From an uncultured Pseudobdellovibrionaceae bacterium (GTDB lineage: Bacteria; Bdellovibrionota; Bdellovibrionia; Bdellovibrionales; JAMPXM01): DNA of 43,061 bases. Under the pieces are notes generated by a model. The model saw only the letters and a list, made by a program, of their open reading frames with translations, was not told the origin of the DNA and searched no databases. The first letter of the stretch is position 1. The number at the start of each line of letters is the position of its first letter. Location: NCBI GenBank assembly GCA_934277865.1, contig CAKQVW010000002.1:1-43061 (forward strand), written 5' to 3'. The position numbers and the translations under genes are program-made. Shown here piece by piece: positions 24,297-33,613 of this stretch.

Positions 24297-24668
24297 CTCG
24301 ACCAGGAACACTCCGTCAGGGAGACCTCGCGGGATTCCCTGAAGAAAGCTCGCGATGTGATTCATAACCGGTTCAGTCACAGACATGTTTAACAACACGT
24401 CTAAACTTTCCCAAGAAAGTCGTCCGTCTTCGTCGAATGATGGTCGCCAAGGCTTGCCGTCTTCGTCTTCAAAGCCATTCACGTCTTTAATTGCATAGCG
24501 AAGCGTTTCGAAATTCGTTTTGAACGCCTCTTGCGGGTCCTTTAAAGCCGATGCTTTCCCCATCTTAGTCAAAATCTCGGACTTTTCTGGGAATGTAAGT
24601 GGCGAAACGACGAACTCAATCTCGTCAATTTTCAGAGTAATTCGTTCGCCAGGCTTGTAAATCCGCAT
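24267..24668 (-). CDS. Tail assembly chaperone G-like
   Basis: 133 residues, GAGG five bases before the ATG. The product matches the length and place of lambda gpG: between tail tube and tape measure. It ends shortly after a Lys-Lys-Lys encoded by nine A. That run is a -1 frameshift site leading into the following frame. It helps the tape measure fold and recruits tube subunits; it is not in the virion (family knowledge). Confidence 0.85.
   Translation of the reverse strand: MRIYKPGERITLKIDEIEFVVSPLTFPEKSEILTKMGKASALKDPQEAFKTNFETLRYAIKDVNGFEDEDGKPWRPSFDEDGRLSWESLDVLLNMSVTEPVMNHIASFLQGIPRGLPDGVFLVEKKKETTNSP
24288..24296 (-). promoter_or_regulatory. Slippery sequence for -1 programmed frameshift
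   Basis: Nine consecutive A on the minus strand, read AAA AAA AAA in the G frame, 21 bases before the G stop codon. Re-reading one A moves translation into the open T frame. This is the expected position and type of signal for siphovirus G/GT genes. Confidence 0.82.
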
Positions 24669-24773
24669 CGATGCCTCATCTAAGGTGAAAAAGGGCAGCT
24701 GTTCTCAGCCACCGAGCGCTCACTCTTTAATTGCCGAGCGCTAGCAACCCCGATTCGTGGGCTCGTTTCTAAA

Positions 24774-25940
24774 TCAAATGAAAGTCATGAAGCATTCGTC
24801 GATCGTTCCAGCTGACCCACGGTCGGCCGAGAAACTGATCGACTCCTTCATCAACCCTTCAGCGTCGGCATCCGACATCTCTGTCGCAAGACAGTTCGGC
24901 ATGTAGATCGCGACGACGCTCGCCTTCTCGCCCGCTGCACCAGGCAATGAAGCCAATGCGAAGAGAGAGAATGGCGTATTGGTTTTGAACTTCGTGAAGT
25001 TCGCGACCGAATCGTTAGCCGCATAGGGATCGATCGTTCCGGTGAAGGTCCGCTCTGTGACCCGCGAAGCCTTGCGGCCGTTCGGTGCGCATGTCGAAGT
25101 CTTGAACCCGATCGCATTCTCAAGATTCAACGACAACTCGTTGATGTCGATGCGTTGTCCGTCCATGAACACGCAAGCACCGAGAATGATCGGCGGCTTT
25201 TGTTCGCTGTACGTCGGTGTGTGAGCTTGCGTGTGCAAGTTCGAGTCGAAGTCCAGACCCGAAAGGCCAAAGGTCAATGATGGAACCCCCGAAACCGAGA
25301 AGTTCCCGAGCGCCATCGACGAGACCTTGGCTCCGACGATGTACTGTCGAACCGCTTTCTCAAAGTACCGAGTGACGGAAAGCGAGTCATGCCCGGACTC
25401 TGCGACGTGGTATGTCGTGAACTTCCCGATCATCACTCCTTCAGCAGGCGCCTCCGCCAGAGGAACCAAAAGAGTGAGTTCATCGTCTTCGAGGTCAACG
25501 CCGACGATAGGTGACACATGGTGTGCTCCCGGAACTTTTACAAGGACCGTGTCTCCGAAACTGAAAAGTGACGCATCCGCAACCTTCAACTTTTCAGTAG
25601 TTGAGCCGGAAGCAAGAGCGACTTCTGCCGCCAGAGATCTTTTGCCTCCAAACGCCGCCTTCAAGAGCTTGTCGAGTTCGGGCGCTTCTCCTTGTGTCAT
25701 CGCCGCTTTCCACTCGGCTGCGATCGTTCCGCCGGCCGTGAACATTCCAGTTCGCGGCGAGACTTTTCCGAGCGATCCAGTGAAGATGTTGCGCTCGACG
25801 GTTTCTTTTGATTTCGAAATTTCCGAACCGTCTCGTTGCACTTGAACGTATGAGGACGCGGAAGTCGGCGCCTTGTAGACACCTTCTGTGTCTTCGACCT
25901 CTACCGCCCATGCCTGACTTTTGGTTGCTACGTCACCCAT
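24774..25940 (-). CDS. Major tail tube protein
   Basis: 388 residues, GAGG six bases upstream of the ATG. Beta-rich throughout, with the pattern of phage tail tube (TTP) proteins: a tube domain with SGLDFDSNLHTQAHTPTYSE, LSLNLENAIGFKTSTCAPNG and a strand series TERTFTGTIDPYA. It is larger than lambda gpV, suggesting an inserted or appended domain (about 105-170). Position directly before G/GT is decisive. Confidence 0.88.
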   Translation of the reverse strand: MGDVATKSQAWAVEVEDTEGVYKAPTSASSYVQVQRDGSEISKSKETVERNIFTGSLGKVSPRTGMFTAGGTIAAEWKAAMTQGEAPELDKLLKAAFGGKRSLAAEVALASGSTTEKLKVADASLFSFGDTVLVKVPGAHHVSPIVGVDLEDDELTLLVPLAEAPAEGVMIGKFTTYHVAESGHDSLSVTRYFEKAVRQYIVGAKVSSMALGNFSVSGVPSLTFGLSGLDFDSNLHTQAHTPTYSEQKPPIILGACVFMDGQRIDINELSLNLENAIGFKTSTCAPNGRKASRVTERTFTGTIDPYAANDSVANFTKFKTNTPFSLFALASLPGAAGEKASVVAIYMPNCLATEMSDADAEGLMKESISFSADRGSAGTIDECFMTFI

Positions 25941-25948
25941 CTAGGACC

Positions 25949-26368
25949 TCACTTGATGTATTTGATTTCGAAATTGATTCGAGCGGCGCCAACCGCGGCT
26001 TGAACTGACTCACCTTCCAGCACGATCTCCGTGCTTAGATAAGCGATCCCTACCGCCAAGCCGCCGAGTTCTTGGTTCCCAAGAATTCGTTCTTCGATTG
26101 CATCCGAGATTTCATCGAGGTCATCGTCCAGGCCCGAATTCGCCTGGGCGATCACCTCTACGACCAAATTCATGGAACGGATGTAGCGGGAATTTGACGT
26201 GTCCCTCGGAACGGCATTCTCATCGCTCGTATAAATTGCCACTCCCGGGAGCTCCGACTTGTCGAAAAGCTCGATCCGGTTGGCGAAAACACCAACTACT
26301 TTCGGGATAGCAGGAGCCAGAAGTAAGGCCGCGATCGCGTCGCGTATGTCCTTCCTCTTCGAACTCAT
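25949..26368 (-). CDS. Tail terminator, gpU-like
   Basis: 139 residues, start overlapping the previous stop as ATGA. The N-terminus (RKDIRDAIAALLLAPAIPKV) and central strands (ELPGVAIYTSDENAV, MNLVVEVIAQANSGLDDDLD) match the minor tail protein U / tail terminator fold. It caps the tail tube and joins it to the head. Order neck, terminator, tube is the lambda order. Confidence 0.82.
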   Translation of the reverse strand: MSSKRKDIRDAIAALLLAPAIPKVVGVFANRIELFDKSELPGVAIYTSDENAVPRDTSNSRYIRSMNLVVEVIAQANSGLDDDLDEISDAIEERILGNQELGGLAVGIAYLSTEIVLEGESVQAAVGAARINFEIKYIK

Positions 26369-26670
26369 GCGGATTTCTCCTTAACAACTAGCCGAACGAT
26401 TTCCCCTTCGGTTTCCTGAACGACTGCCACCTTGAAAACGATTGCCCCGCGTGTGATTTCGTCACCGCGTTTTGGTGCGGCGATGTCTCGCTTGGAAACT
26501 TCGCACAACATCTCATAGGTCGAGACCCCGTTAGTCTCGACCCACTCTTTGAAGAACACCGCTTTGACTGACTTGGTCGTCGACCCCGATTTGTAAGAAG
26601 CAGTTTCGCCGAAGAATCTCTGCGAAACTGCTTCGGCTCGCTTTGCGAACTTATCGAAAGCCGACGACAT
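26365..26670 (-). CDS. Head-tail joining (neck) protein, gpFII-like
   Basis: 101 residues from the ATG at 26670, AGAGGA upstream. The sequence (KSVKAVFFKEWVETNGVSTY, then EMLCEVSKRD and a RGDEITRGAIVFKVAVVQET strand series) resembles the small beta-barrel neck proteins of the FII/'ATP-binding sugar transporter-like' group. It is coupled to the tail terminator. Confidence 0.78.
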   Translation of the reverse strand: MSSAFDKFAKRAEAVSQRFFGETASYKSGSTTKSVKAVFFKEWVETNGVSTYEMLCEVSKRDIAAPKRGDEITRGAIVFKVAVVQETEGEIVRLVVKEKSA

Positions 26671-26693
26671 CAAATCCTCTCAGCCAGTTCGGG

Positions 26694-28628
26694 TTACGGT
26701 TCTGGTTCTGGTTCTGGCGGAACGTACGTTCCGCGGATGATCCCTTTGTGCGTTCCGACCCCCACGCAGTTCGGGTACTCAACTTTCAACTGGAAGTTCG
26801 ACGACTTGAAGTCGACCTCGGCTTCCACATTGGGCTCGGCCATGCCCTCGAGTGTTCCGTAAACAAGTGGGTTGATGTCCTCTTTGTCAGCGAGAGCATA
26901 CCAACGCAGGCCTAGAATCCGGGAGGACACAACGACCTCGAGTTCTCCAGCATACGGGTTCACGGCGTCGACAGATCCTGGAACAACCTTGGACGACGCG
27001 ACCTGCTTGGCCATGACTTCCAACGCGGTACCGACAAGCAGGATCTTCGTTCGAAGATCAAGAGGCTCGCCAGAGCCGTCTGTGAAAGCGGCCATCTTGG
27101 CGTTGGCCGCTTCAACGCCGGCAATGTTCGGCCCCTCGCCATCGCTGAGAATGTTTCCGTGGTCAGTATGAAAGAGTCGCTTCGAGTCTTTCATAACTGG
27201 GCCATTCCCTGAGTCCAAATTCAGCATCGCATACATCTGCTTTTCGATATCGCGCGGACCCGCACGATAGGACATCTGATTCAGGAGCTTGAAAGCCCCG
27301 ATGTCGTCGTTGATGATCGCTTTTTGCGAAATTCGAACCAACACTCCGCGCTCAGCGAGTGTGATCACCTCATCACTGTCTGCGAGCGTTGCATCCGCAT
27401 AGTCGCCGCCTTCCGTCTTTTCAGCGAGATTTACTCCGCTGAACAGAATGATCGACGTCGGCTTGAAGTCGCGAAGCGACTGGTGAGTTGCAATGCGATC
27501 GTAAGTGAACTTCTCTCCTGATTCATGCCCAAGGAGTTTGTTGGCGACATTCGCCAACACCTCAGAAAGGCCTGCGTTCAAAATGACCGCGCGCTTTGCA
27601 AAGGCACTGTCGCTCTCGTCGCCCTTTCGTTCGACGATCGCCGCGAAAAGATCCAGAAGCTTTGCGCGCTTGAATGGGTTTGATTGGTCAACTTTGAATC
27701 GTTTCGCATCGACGCGATTCAAAAGTGCCGCTTCGACGAGCTCACGCTTTGTCATTTCACGTTCCTTGGTTGGTGTTTTTGGTTTCTTCTTTGCTTCTTC
27801 GGCGAGGCGGAAGATCTCTTTCGAAGCATCTTCCATCGTGATCTCGCGCGAGATCAGCTCACTCGCCACCTCTGCGCCCAGGCCAGCAGCGGCCACGGCC
27901 GTCGTGATACTGGAGGCACGCGAGCGCTCCGCTTCGACGGCCTTGGTATCAACTACTGGCGTCGCTGGTGGTTGTGCGGGTGGATCCACCTGAACTGGTG
28001 GAGTCGCTGGTTCGCGAGTTGTGATTGGAGTCGGCGCTGGCGCAGTTGCTGGTGTAGACACGATTACCTCTGTTATGTGTGGTTGTTCTTCCTCTCCCTT
28101 GCTTCGAACAGAAGTTTGGGCATTTGGATCAAATCCGATTGCGACGATAGATGCTTCCATCGGTGTCCATTTCACCGCTAGAAGCGTTCTGATATCGTCT
28201 CCTGGCTGCGTGAGATCTCGGTACGTTGTGACGTGGTACCCAACGCTGACGTTCTTTAAAACGCCTGCTTTGATGTCTCGAATGATCTCCTGCATTTCCG
28301 CACGGACAGATGGCTTCACGGTCGCGTAGCCCTTTCCATCCTGAATCCACGCACGTTCGATCACGCCGGCCACAGCCCAAACGTGGTTTGCATGCTGAAC
28401 TAAAAAAGGCGCTGCGCCGTTGTTCATGCGCGAGAGATCGCAAGCCGCTTCTGAAACCTCGAGTTCCTCGTAGTATCTCCCTAGGTCCCAGTCGTACCGG
28501 AGACCTTTCGAGCCTGTCGTCCACACGATGTCGAACGTGTCGGTGTCTGGCGCACCCTCTTCTCGCTTCACGATCTCGATCTGTGTTACCGCCTGAAGCT
28601 TTCGGGTTTTCATTGTCGAATTTGTCAT
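26694..28628 (-). CDS. Prohead protease - major capsid protein fusion
   Basis: 644 residues, start overlapping the portal stop as ATGA. Residues about 1-170 are an HK97-type prohead protease with candidate catalytic His79 (LVQHANH) and Ser128 (KNVSVGYHV). Then comes a Pro/Thr-rich linker (about 185-225), a helical scaffold-like delta region (about 225-320), and the HK97-fold capsid domain (about 345-630). The protease presumably cuts itself and the scaffold away during maturation. The C-terminus is a PPEPEPEP repeat encoded by hexanucleotide repeats. Protease, scaffold and shell in one chain is known but not the common arrangement. Confidence 0.92.
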   Translation of the reverse strand: MTNSTMKTRKLQAVTQIEIVKREEGAPDTDTFDIVWTTGSKGLRYDWDLGRYYEELEVSEAACDLSRMNNGAAPFLVQHANHVWAVAGVIERAWIQDGKGYATVKPSVRAEMQEIIRDIKAGVLKNVSVGYHVTTYRDLTQPGDDIRTLLAVKWTPMEASIVAIGFDPNAQTSVRSKGEEEQPHITEVIVSTPATAPAPTPITTREPATPPVQVDPPAQPPATPVVDTKAVEAERSRASSITTAVAAAGLGAEVASELISREITMEDASKEIFRLAEEAKKKPKTPTKEREMTKRELVEAALLNRVDAKRFKVDQSNPFKRAKLLDLFAAIVERKGDESDSAFAKRAVILNAGLSEVLANVANKLLGHESGEKFTYDRIATHQSLRDFKPTSIILFSGVNLAEKTEGGDYADATLADSDEVITLAERGVLVRISQKAIINDDIGAFKLLNQMSYRAGPRDIEKQMYAMLNLDSGNGPVMKDSKRLFHTDHGNILSDGEGPNIAGVEAANAKMAAFTDGSGEPLDLRTKILLVGTALEVMAKQVASSKVVPGSVDAVNPYAGELEVVVSSRILGLRWYALADKEDINPLVYGTLEGMAEPNVEAEVDFKSSNFQLKVEYPNCVGVGTHKGIIRGTYVPPEPEPEP

Positions 28629-30088
28629 GTGTTCGCCTTTCCATTCAGTGCAGCTAGAGAATCTGCAGATTGGAGCTGCTGGTTCGCTGTTCTTCGCGGA
28701 TCGGTGTCCAAAATTAGGCCAAGCTCATCGATCTTTTTGTTCGAGTCTGCGATCTCTTGGAGGTGTCTTTCTGGATCAATACCAAGCTCGCGGAGCGCAG
28801 AAGGAAGAGATTTGAGCCCGCTTCGAATCGCGTTGCTTGTTGCTGAGATTTCTTCGCTAGGAGAGATCATCGGCCACGACGGCGTCACCCACTCCACAGT
28901 TGCTTTCGATGCATCTACGCCTTTAATAGCGCAGTATCTTTGAAACCGTTTAAAGGCTGGGTTCAGGAAACGAGGAATGAACATTCCCCACCGCCACGAT
29001 TCGCAGTTTTGCTTGAAAACGATGTCGCCCAGGCGACCAGACGAGAAATTGACGCCGCCCCAATCGCCAGCTAGTGCTTCGTATTGAATTCCAAGGCCGG
29101 CTGCGACCTCGAGTAACGTCAACTTTGTCGTTCCACCAAAGCCTTCTGGGTTCGGAATTTGCGGGAACTGAACTGACTCGCCCGGGTTCAGGAAGTGAAA
29201 AGTGCCTGGCGAGATATCGAAGTCGGCTTCGCGCTGTTCCTTTTCTTTCAGAGCTGGCATCTGGCTACGTTCTTTTGTGACGATGCCAGTAATTGAAGCG
29301 GACAATTTCAAGCGCATGAGCTGAGTCCACTGAAGTTCGTTGAGCATCTTCAGCGGGTGTACCACCGGCGCGAACCAAGATATTCCTCGGTCCATTTCAG
29401 GTCGGTCTTGGCGGAAAACGTGAATAACTTCATCAGCCGACACCAATTCCGAAGAACCCCGTCGGACAATTCCGTATCCGCCCGGGTGGTCCAAAAACAA
29501 TGCGTAGTAGAGAGGGCGGTTCATGTGATCTTTCAGGATCCCATTCGAGAACTTGTGATCGGTGCCAGACAGTTCCTTTTGATCGTTGATGTAGTCCGAC
29601 TCGAGCAATCGAAGGCGGACGCTACCGTCAGTGATCTCATCTCTAGTGATGACCTCTCCGTCACCAACTGTCGCACGTACTACTTGACGTTGTAGTGACG
29701 CAAAATCGATTGTGCGATCGACAGAGCAATTTCCCTCGCACCACTCTTTCCAAAGATCCTGGATCTTGGCCTGTCTTTTCGGGTCATCGTGTTTGATGGA
29801 AGCTTCGATGCCCCAGCCAACCATGCCGTTCACGATGATAGAGAGGCCGCGCTCAGCGAAGGGCGTATTCCGAACAACCTCCCGCACGTTCTCTCGAATT
29901 GGCGCTACTTGCCCGCGAACCTCATTGCTAGCCGACTTAGAGCTTCTGGCAATCTGTGAAGAATTGTGCGACTTCGCGGCGTCGTAAGACCGAAGCACTT
30001 GCAGCTGTGCGCGGGCAATCATTCGATTTCGGAGAGCGGACGGGCTGATATAGCCGACGAAGCGGTCAAGGTAGGTCAGTTCATTCAT
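28625..30088 (-). CDS. Portal protein, lambda family
   Basis: 487 residues, start inside the gpW-like gene end by four bases. Forms the dodecameric DNA gate of the head. It matches lambda gpB-type portals: ARSSKSASNEVRGQVAPIRE near the N-terminus, SIIVNGMVGWGIEASIK, VVRATVGDGEVITR, and the stretch ALAGDWGGVNFSSGRLGDIV that is highly conserved in this family. Full length for the family. Confidence 0.95.
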   Translation of the reverse strand: MNELTYLDRFVGYISPSALRNRMIARAQLQVLRSYDAAKSHNSSQIARSSKSASNEVRGQVAPIRENVREVVRNTPFAERGLSIIVNGMVGWGIEASIKHDDPKRQAKIQDLWKEWCEGNCSVDRTIDFASLQRQVVRATVGDGEVITRDEITDGSVRLRLLESDYINDQKELSGTDHKFSNGILKDHMNRPLYYALFLDHPGGYGIVRRGSSELVSADEVIHVFRQDRPEMDRGISWFAPVVHPLKMLNELQWTQLMRLKLSASITGIVTKERSQMPALKEKEQREADFDISPGTFHFLNPGESVQFPQIPNPEGFGGTTKLTLLEVAAGLGIQYEALAGDWGGVNFSSGRLGDIVFKQNCESWRWGMFIPRFLNPAFKRFQRYCAIKGVDASKATVEWVTPSWPMISPSEEISATSNAIRSGLKSLPSALRELGIDPERHLQEIADSNKKIDELGLILDTDPRRTANQQLQSADSLAALNGKANT

Positions 30089-30300
30089 TTACGAGTGAAC
30101 CTTCCTTGAATAGTCCGCGGCGAAACTGGGATCTCTGAAGGTGATGCCTGTGCGGCGATCGCTTCCTCGATTTCGCGGATGAGCTTTTTTAGAGCTTCAG
30201 GAGTTTGGAAAACGACCGTGCGGCCGTTGATAGTGATGCTCGTCGCTCCGGAGGTTAAGGCCTCCTTCAGTGCTTCGAGATCCGACTCTTGAAACGTCAT
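30085..30300 (-). CDS. gpW-like head-tail connector
   Basis: 71 residues, AAGGAG ten bases before the ATG. Same length and layout as lambda gpW: short helix, beta hairpin (SITINGRTVVFQTPEALKKL) and second helix. It binds the portal and seals packaged DNA. It lies between large terminase and portal, exactly as in lambda. Confidence 0.85.
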   Translation of the reverse strand: MTFQESDLEALKEALTSGATSITINGRTVVFQTPEALKKLIREIEEAIAAQASPSEIPVSPRTIQGRFTRK

Positions 30301-30336
30301 CCGCGCGAGACTCCTTCATAAGAGTCCCAGCGTGTC

Positions 30337-32265
30337 CTACGCTCTGCGTCTTAGGCCTCCGTTGCGCCAAAGAGAGTTTCTGGATTCAGCGCGTTTCCGC
30401 TCCTGGCGCGGCTTTTCGTCCGATGCCCCAATGGGGCTCGGCGCCTCCTGGACTATCGGCTGATCAACGGTGACGCCGGTCTCAATTGCTTCGGCGACGA
30501 GATCTTCAAGCACGTCCCAATCGTCGGCCGAGAATCGATCGAGGCCGAACATCGCCGCGGCCGCGCGTGCGATCACGAAGGTATCGAGTGCCTCATTTCG
30601 TTCGCGATCCTTGGTCCACTCCCAGCCTTTCTTGGTCCGTTGCAGGCTCTCCGAACAAAGCTGCTTGAAGAACTCCTGATCGAAGTCCGGCGTGTGAATG
30701 TAGCCAGGCGCCGCTACGCCATCGATCGGCGACGGCAACTTGAACAGCCCGTAGACAAGCTCCTTGATAAACGAGGAACCAATCTGCCACACGTTGTGAG
30801 CGAACTTGTTCTTTGAACCGTCGAACTTCGTGTCGACCGCCGAGCCCATCTTGTAGAACGTGTGAAGGTTGTCGTAACCCTTGGTCGCACGCACTTGGTT
30901 CGGTGAGAAACGAGAAACGAACTCATACACCTTCGCAGTGTAGGCCCCCGAATCGACCCCGGTGAATGTGATTCGAAACCTCCGCTTGTCATCTTCGTAG
31001 GTTTTGTTTCGGAGGAACTGCTCCACTTCGTCCCAAACTTCCGGGAGAATCGTCGACCCACTGAATATCTGGTAGTCGATGATGTATGCCTGCTTATCTC
31101 TCGTCCAGCCAACAACCATCACTTCAACGCGATCGCCTTGCACGTCGATGCCGCAAGTGAGGAACTTGATTCCCTTGTGTGGAATTCGGCCGACAGGATA
31201 GAGCTCACGCCTATCGTACAAACGCTCCCAGTCCGGCTTGTCGACTGCTGGTTTCCAAGTCTCCGCAAGCGATGTGTTGATGAACACCTGCAGCTTCTCT
31301 GGATCTTTGCCGGCATCGAGAAACTTCTGAACCATGTTAGAAAGCGGCTGCCACGGACTTGCGATCGCATTGCAGTGGAATCCCGCATGACCCTTAAATG
31401 GCTTGGTCGCGACGTACTCACCATTCGAAACTGCCTTGAGGCGTTCAATCTCTGTCCATGGTTTGGAGCATTTTGAGCACTCATAGTAGGCCGTTTCTGG
31501 ATCTCGATTCTCCCATTTTACTTGTGACCACTCAAGACGCTCAAGCTCACCGCAGTGCGGACAGCGGCCGTGGAAGTGCGCCTGATCAGAGTCCGCAAAG
31601 CGCGCCGCGATTTTAGATTTGCCATCAACCGTTGGCGAACAGACAGCGATACTGAGAGCATTCCAGAAAGTTTCGCTACGCTGTTCGATCAACTTCTCGG
31701 CGTCCCCTTCATCGCCAGAAGATGTGTTCTTGTCGATCTCATCCATGAGCACGATGCGTGCTGGTCGCGAAGCGACGTCAGACGGAGATCCGGCCGACAC
31801 AATGGCAATGAAGGCGCCGGGAAAAGACTTTAGGAACTCTGTGTTCCCAGAGTCCCTCGTCCGCTTGTCTTTGACGAGATCGCGCAATACAGGCGTATCG
31901 CGAAGCATAGGATCAAGTCTCAACACCGACCATGTTTTTGCGAGCTTCTCGATTGGCTGCATGAGCACCATGGGACTCGGGTCCTGATGCATGAAGTAGC
32001 CAACCACATTGTTCAGGAACTCAGTCTTGAGAAGCTGAGTCGGTCCCATGACGGTGATCTTTTTGATTCCGGGACGAGTGACAGCGAGCATCGGTCCACG
32101 AGCGCATTCGACCAGACTTGTTTTCCAGCGGCCAGGCGTACTCGAGCCTGCTGAAAGAAAGCGAAATGTGTCGGCCCACTCAACTAGATTCAGTCGAGGT
32201 TTTGGTTTCAGTATCTGTGCTCTGAGATTCAGGAGCTTTGTCCGAAGGACTCTCTGCGGTTCCAT
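30337..32265 (-). CDS. Terminase large subunit, lambda gpA family
   Basis: 642 residues from the ATG at 32265; the frame is open to 32313. It overlaps the small subunit gene by 86 bases. Packaging motor and nuclease. Seen: N-terminal family string LNLVEWADTFRFLSAGSSTP, a Walker-A-like loop MGPTQLLKTE (about 73-82), Walker B RIVLMDEID (about 170-177), a zinc-ribbon CPHC...CSKC, and the nuclease start TCGIDVQGDRVEVMVVGWTR with GVDSGAYT. Length is normal for gpA. Confidence 0.95.
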   Translation of the reverse strand: MEPQRVLRTKLLNLRAQILKPKPRLNLVEWADTFRFLSAGSSTPGRWKTSLVECARGPMLAVTRPGIKKITVMGPTQLLKTEFLNNVVGYFMHQDPSPMVLMQPIEKLAKTWSVLRLDPMLRDTPVLRDLVKDKRTRDSGNTEFLKSFPGAFIAIVSAGSPSDVASRPARIVLMDEIDKNTSSGDEGDAEKLIEQRSETFWNALSIAVCSPTVDGKSKIAARFADSDQAHFHGRCPHCGELERLEWSQVKWENRDPETAYYECSKCSKPWTEIERLKAVSNGEYVATKPFKGHAGFHCNAIASPWQPLSNMVQKFLDAGKDPEKLQVFINTSLAETWKPAVDKPDWERLYDRRELYPVGRIPHKGIKFLTCGIDVQGDRVEVMVVGWTRDKQAYIIDYQIFSGSTILPEVWDEVEQFLRNKTYEDDKRRFRITFTGVDSGAYTAKVYEFVSRFSPNQVRATKGYDNLHTFYKMGSAVDTKFDGSKNKFAHNVWQIGSSFIKELVYGLFKLPSPIDGVAAPGYIHTPDFDQEFFKQLCSESLQRTKKGWEWTKDRERNEALDTFVIARAAAAMFGLDRFSADDWDVLEDLVAEAIETGVTVDQPIVQEAPSPIGASDEKPRQERKRAESRNSLWRNGGLRRRA

Positions 32266-32830
32266 CGTTCTCACCCGCTTCGTTGACCTGGACTCCATCG
32301 GAGTATTTCTCAAGTTCCTTGAGTGAGTCTGATTTCAACTCCTCAAGGATCTCATCGACTGTCTCTGTCAAAACTCTGTTCACTTCTTCAGCGTCGGTGA
32401 TGACTGCGAGCTGCCTTGCGAGACGTGAAGGCATGGCCATCACTAGCTTTCTCACTGTTGAATACTCTGTGGAAATTCCGTCCAAGATCACAGCAACAGG
32501 CATGTATTCACCACGCCGAATGTTCAAATCGATTTCCGCTTTTTCTCGTTTAGCGCGAACCATCTTCAGCTCTTCTTGCTGAATCAAATTTCCAATTTCA
32601 GTTCCAGGGTCTGGGGCCGCAGCCTGGGGGGGCATAGTCAACGACTCGACCACGTCGGCCAGATGATAGAGCTTGGAATTTCTCGGACCGTCTTCAAACT
32701 TCGTCCGCGCCGCATGAAGTTTCTCCGCGACGGTTCTTCTCTCCCAGCCAAGCGCGATCGCGAGCTGTGAAATATTCCAGAGTTTTGGAATTGAATTCGA
32801 CGTCGGTTTTGTTTCGAGTTTTTTTGCCAT
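32180..32830 (-). CDS. Terminase small subunit, Nu1-like
   Basis: 216 residues. The N-terminal segment LWNISQLAIALGWERRTVAE is a winged-HTH that binds the packaging site; a middle coil (KMVRAKREKAEIDLNIRRGE) and a helical domain follow, as in the DUF1441/Nu1 group. The last 45 residues are Ser/Thr/Glu-rich and disordered. It overlaps the large subunit gene, indicating coupled translation. Confidence 0.85.
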   Translation of the reverse strand: MAKKLETKPTSNSIPKLWNISQLAIALGWERRTVAEKLHAARTKFEDGPRNSKLYHLADVVESLTMPPQAAAPDPGTEIGNLIQQEELKMVRAKREKAEIDLNIRRGEYMPVAVILDGISTEYSTVRKLVMAMPSRLARQLAVITDAEEVNRVLTETVDEILEELKSDSLKELEKYSDGVQVNEAGENDGTAESPSDKAPESQSTDTETKTSTESS

Positions 32831-33070
32831 GGTTCGCTTTCAGAAAGTGACAAAAAGATCGGATTGTGAATCACTCAAAAAGCGTTGCGGACCTTGTGAA
32901 GTTGACCATTTCCAAGCTCGATTAGTTCGATCTAATCCCAACTCGAGCTGAGTAGTCGTCATCTCCAAAAAAAGCCCTATCTGGAGCCAGATCCCGGCCG
33001 CTGCCACCTCGCAGAACTGAAAATTGCTGGGAAGGACCCAAAGCACCGGGGTCGCGACGAATTTCACCAG
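32831..33070. other. Non-coding region upstream of terminase; candidate cos/packaging site
   Basis: 240 bases between the GpZ-like gene and the small terminase gene contain only an unconvincing 75-residue frame. On the minus strand a GC-rich block (GGGTCCTTCCCAGC, then GCGAGGTGGCAGCGGCCGGG) is followed by a dyad with TGGCTCCAGATAGG. Lambda-type phages place cos just upstream of the small terminase, so this is the most likely packaging region; no cos sequence is recognised for certain. Confidence 0.35.
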
Positions 33071-33613
33071 CTACAATTTTCCAAGTTCATATTCGAGTTG
33101 TGTTGCGAACCGTTTCTCGAACTCCTGCTGCATGAAGCTCACAAGGCTACGTTGGTGCGACTCCGCAACCTGCTGCAGTGACAGCGTTGCTTGTGACAGC
33201 GGACGTCTCTCTTCTCCCTTGCGCATCAACACAATGGCTTTCCCTGAAGGGGCTTTCCATAAGAATGCCTTAGGCACTAGAGTGCGTCCTTCAGGCAGCT
33301 TCACTGTGACTCCACGATACTTCCGAGCGGTCTTGCCCTTGCCAATCCGTACAATCTTTTCCTTGGGTGAGAACTCAGCCAATGGCACACCATACTGCAC
33401 CCCGAAGGAAACGAAGCTAAAGGGGCTGGCCAATGAGGCTTTCCTCACGTACATGCGCTTAGTGATCACCTTAGCAGCCAATCCCGTGCTCGCTCTGATA
33501 TCCTTGGTCATCTGAGTCTTAGTCATGGCGGCCGCGCGATTGAGTGCACGATAAGCCGCGACCCGTTTAGCTTTCAGCAATCGTTGGGAGATCTTCTTGA
33601 ACTGATTAAGCAC
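33071..33613 (-). CDS. GpZ-like minor tail protein
   Basis: 180 residues from the GTG at 33613, AGAGG seven bases upstream, overlapping the preceding stop by 8 bases. The segments YRALNRAAAMTKTQMTKDIR and AKVITKRMYVRKASL match the prophage minor tail protein Z group, whose members shape the head-tail interface. In lambda Z lies after the neck genes; here the gene precedes the terminase genes, which is unusual. Basic, as expected for this family. Confidence 0.72.
   Translation of the reverse strand: MLNQFKKISQRLLKAKRVAAYRALNRAAAMTKTQMTKDIRASTGLAAKVITKRMYVRKASLASPFSFVSFGVQYGVPLAEFSPKEKIVRIGKGKTARKYRGVTVKLPEGRTLVPKAFLWKAPSGKAIVLMRKGEERRPLSQATLSLQQVAESHQRSLVSFMQQEFEKRFATQLEYELGKL

Noticed and set aside
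27684..28181. Plus-strand Trp/Cys-rich frame of 165 residues
   Set aside because: Lies wholly antisense to the protease-capsid gene, with composition typical of antisense frames.
32840..33067. 75-residue frame between GpZ-like and terminase genes
   Set aside because: No ribosome site, unnatural composition, and it lies where a packaging site is expected.
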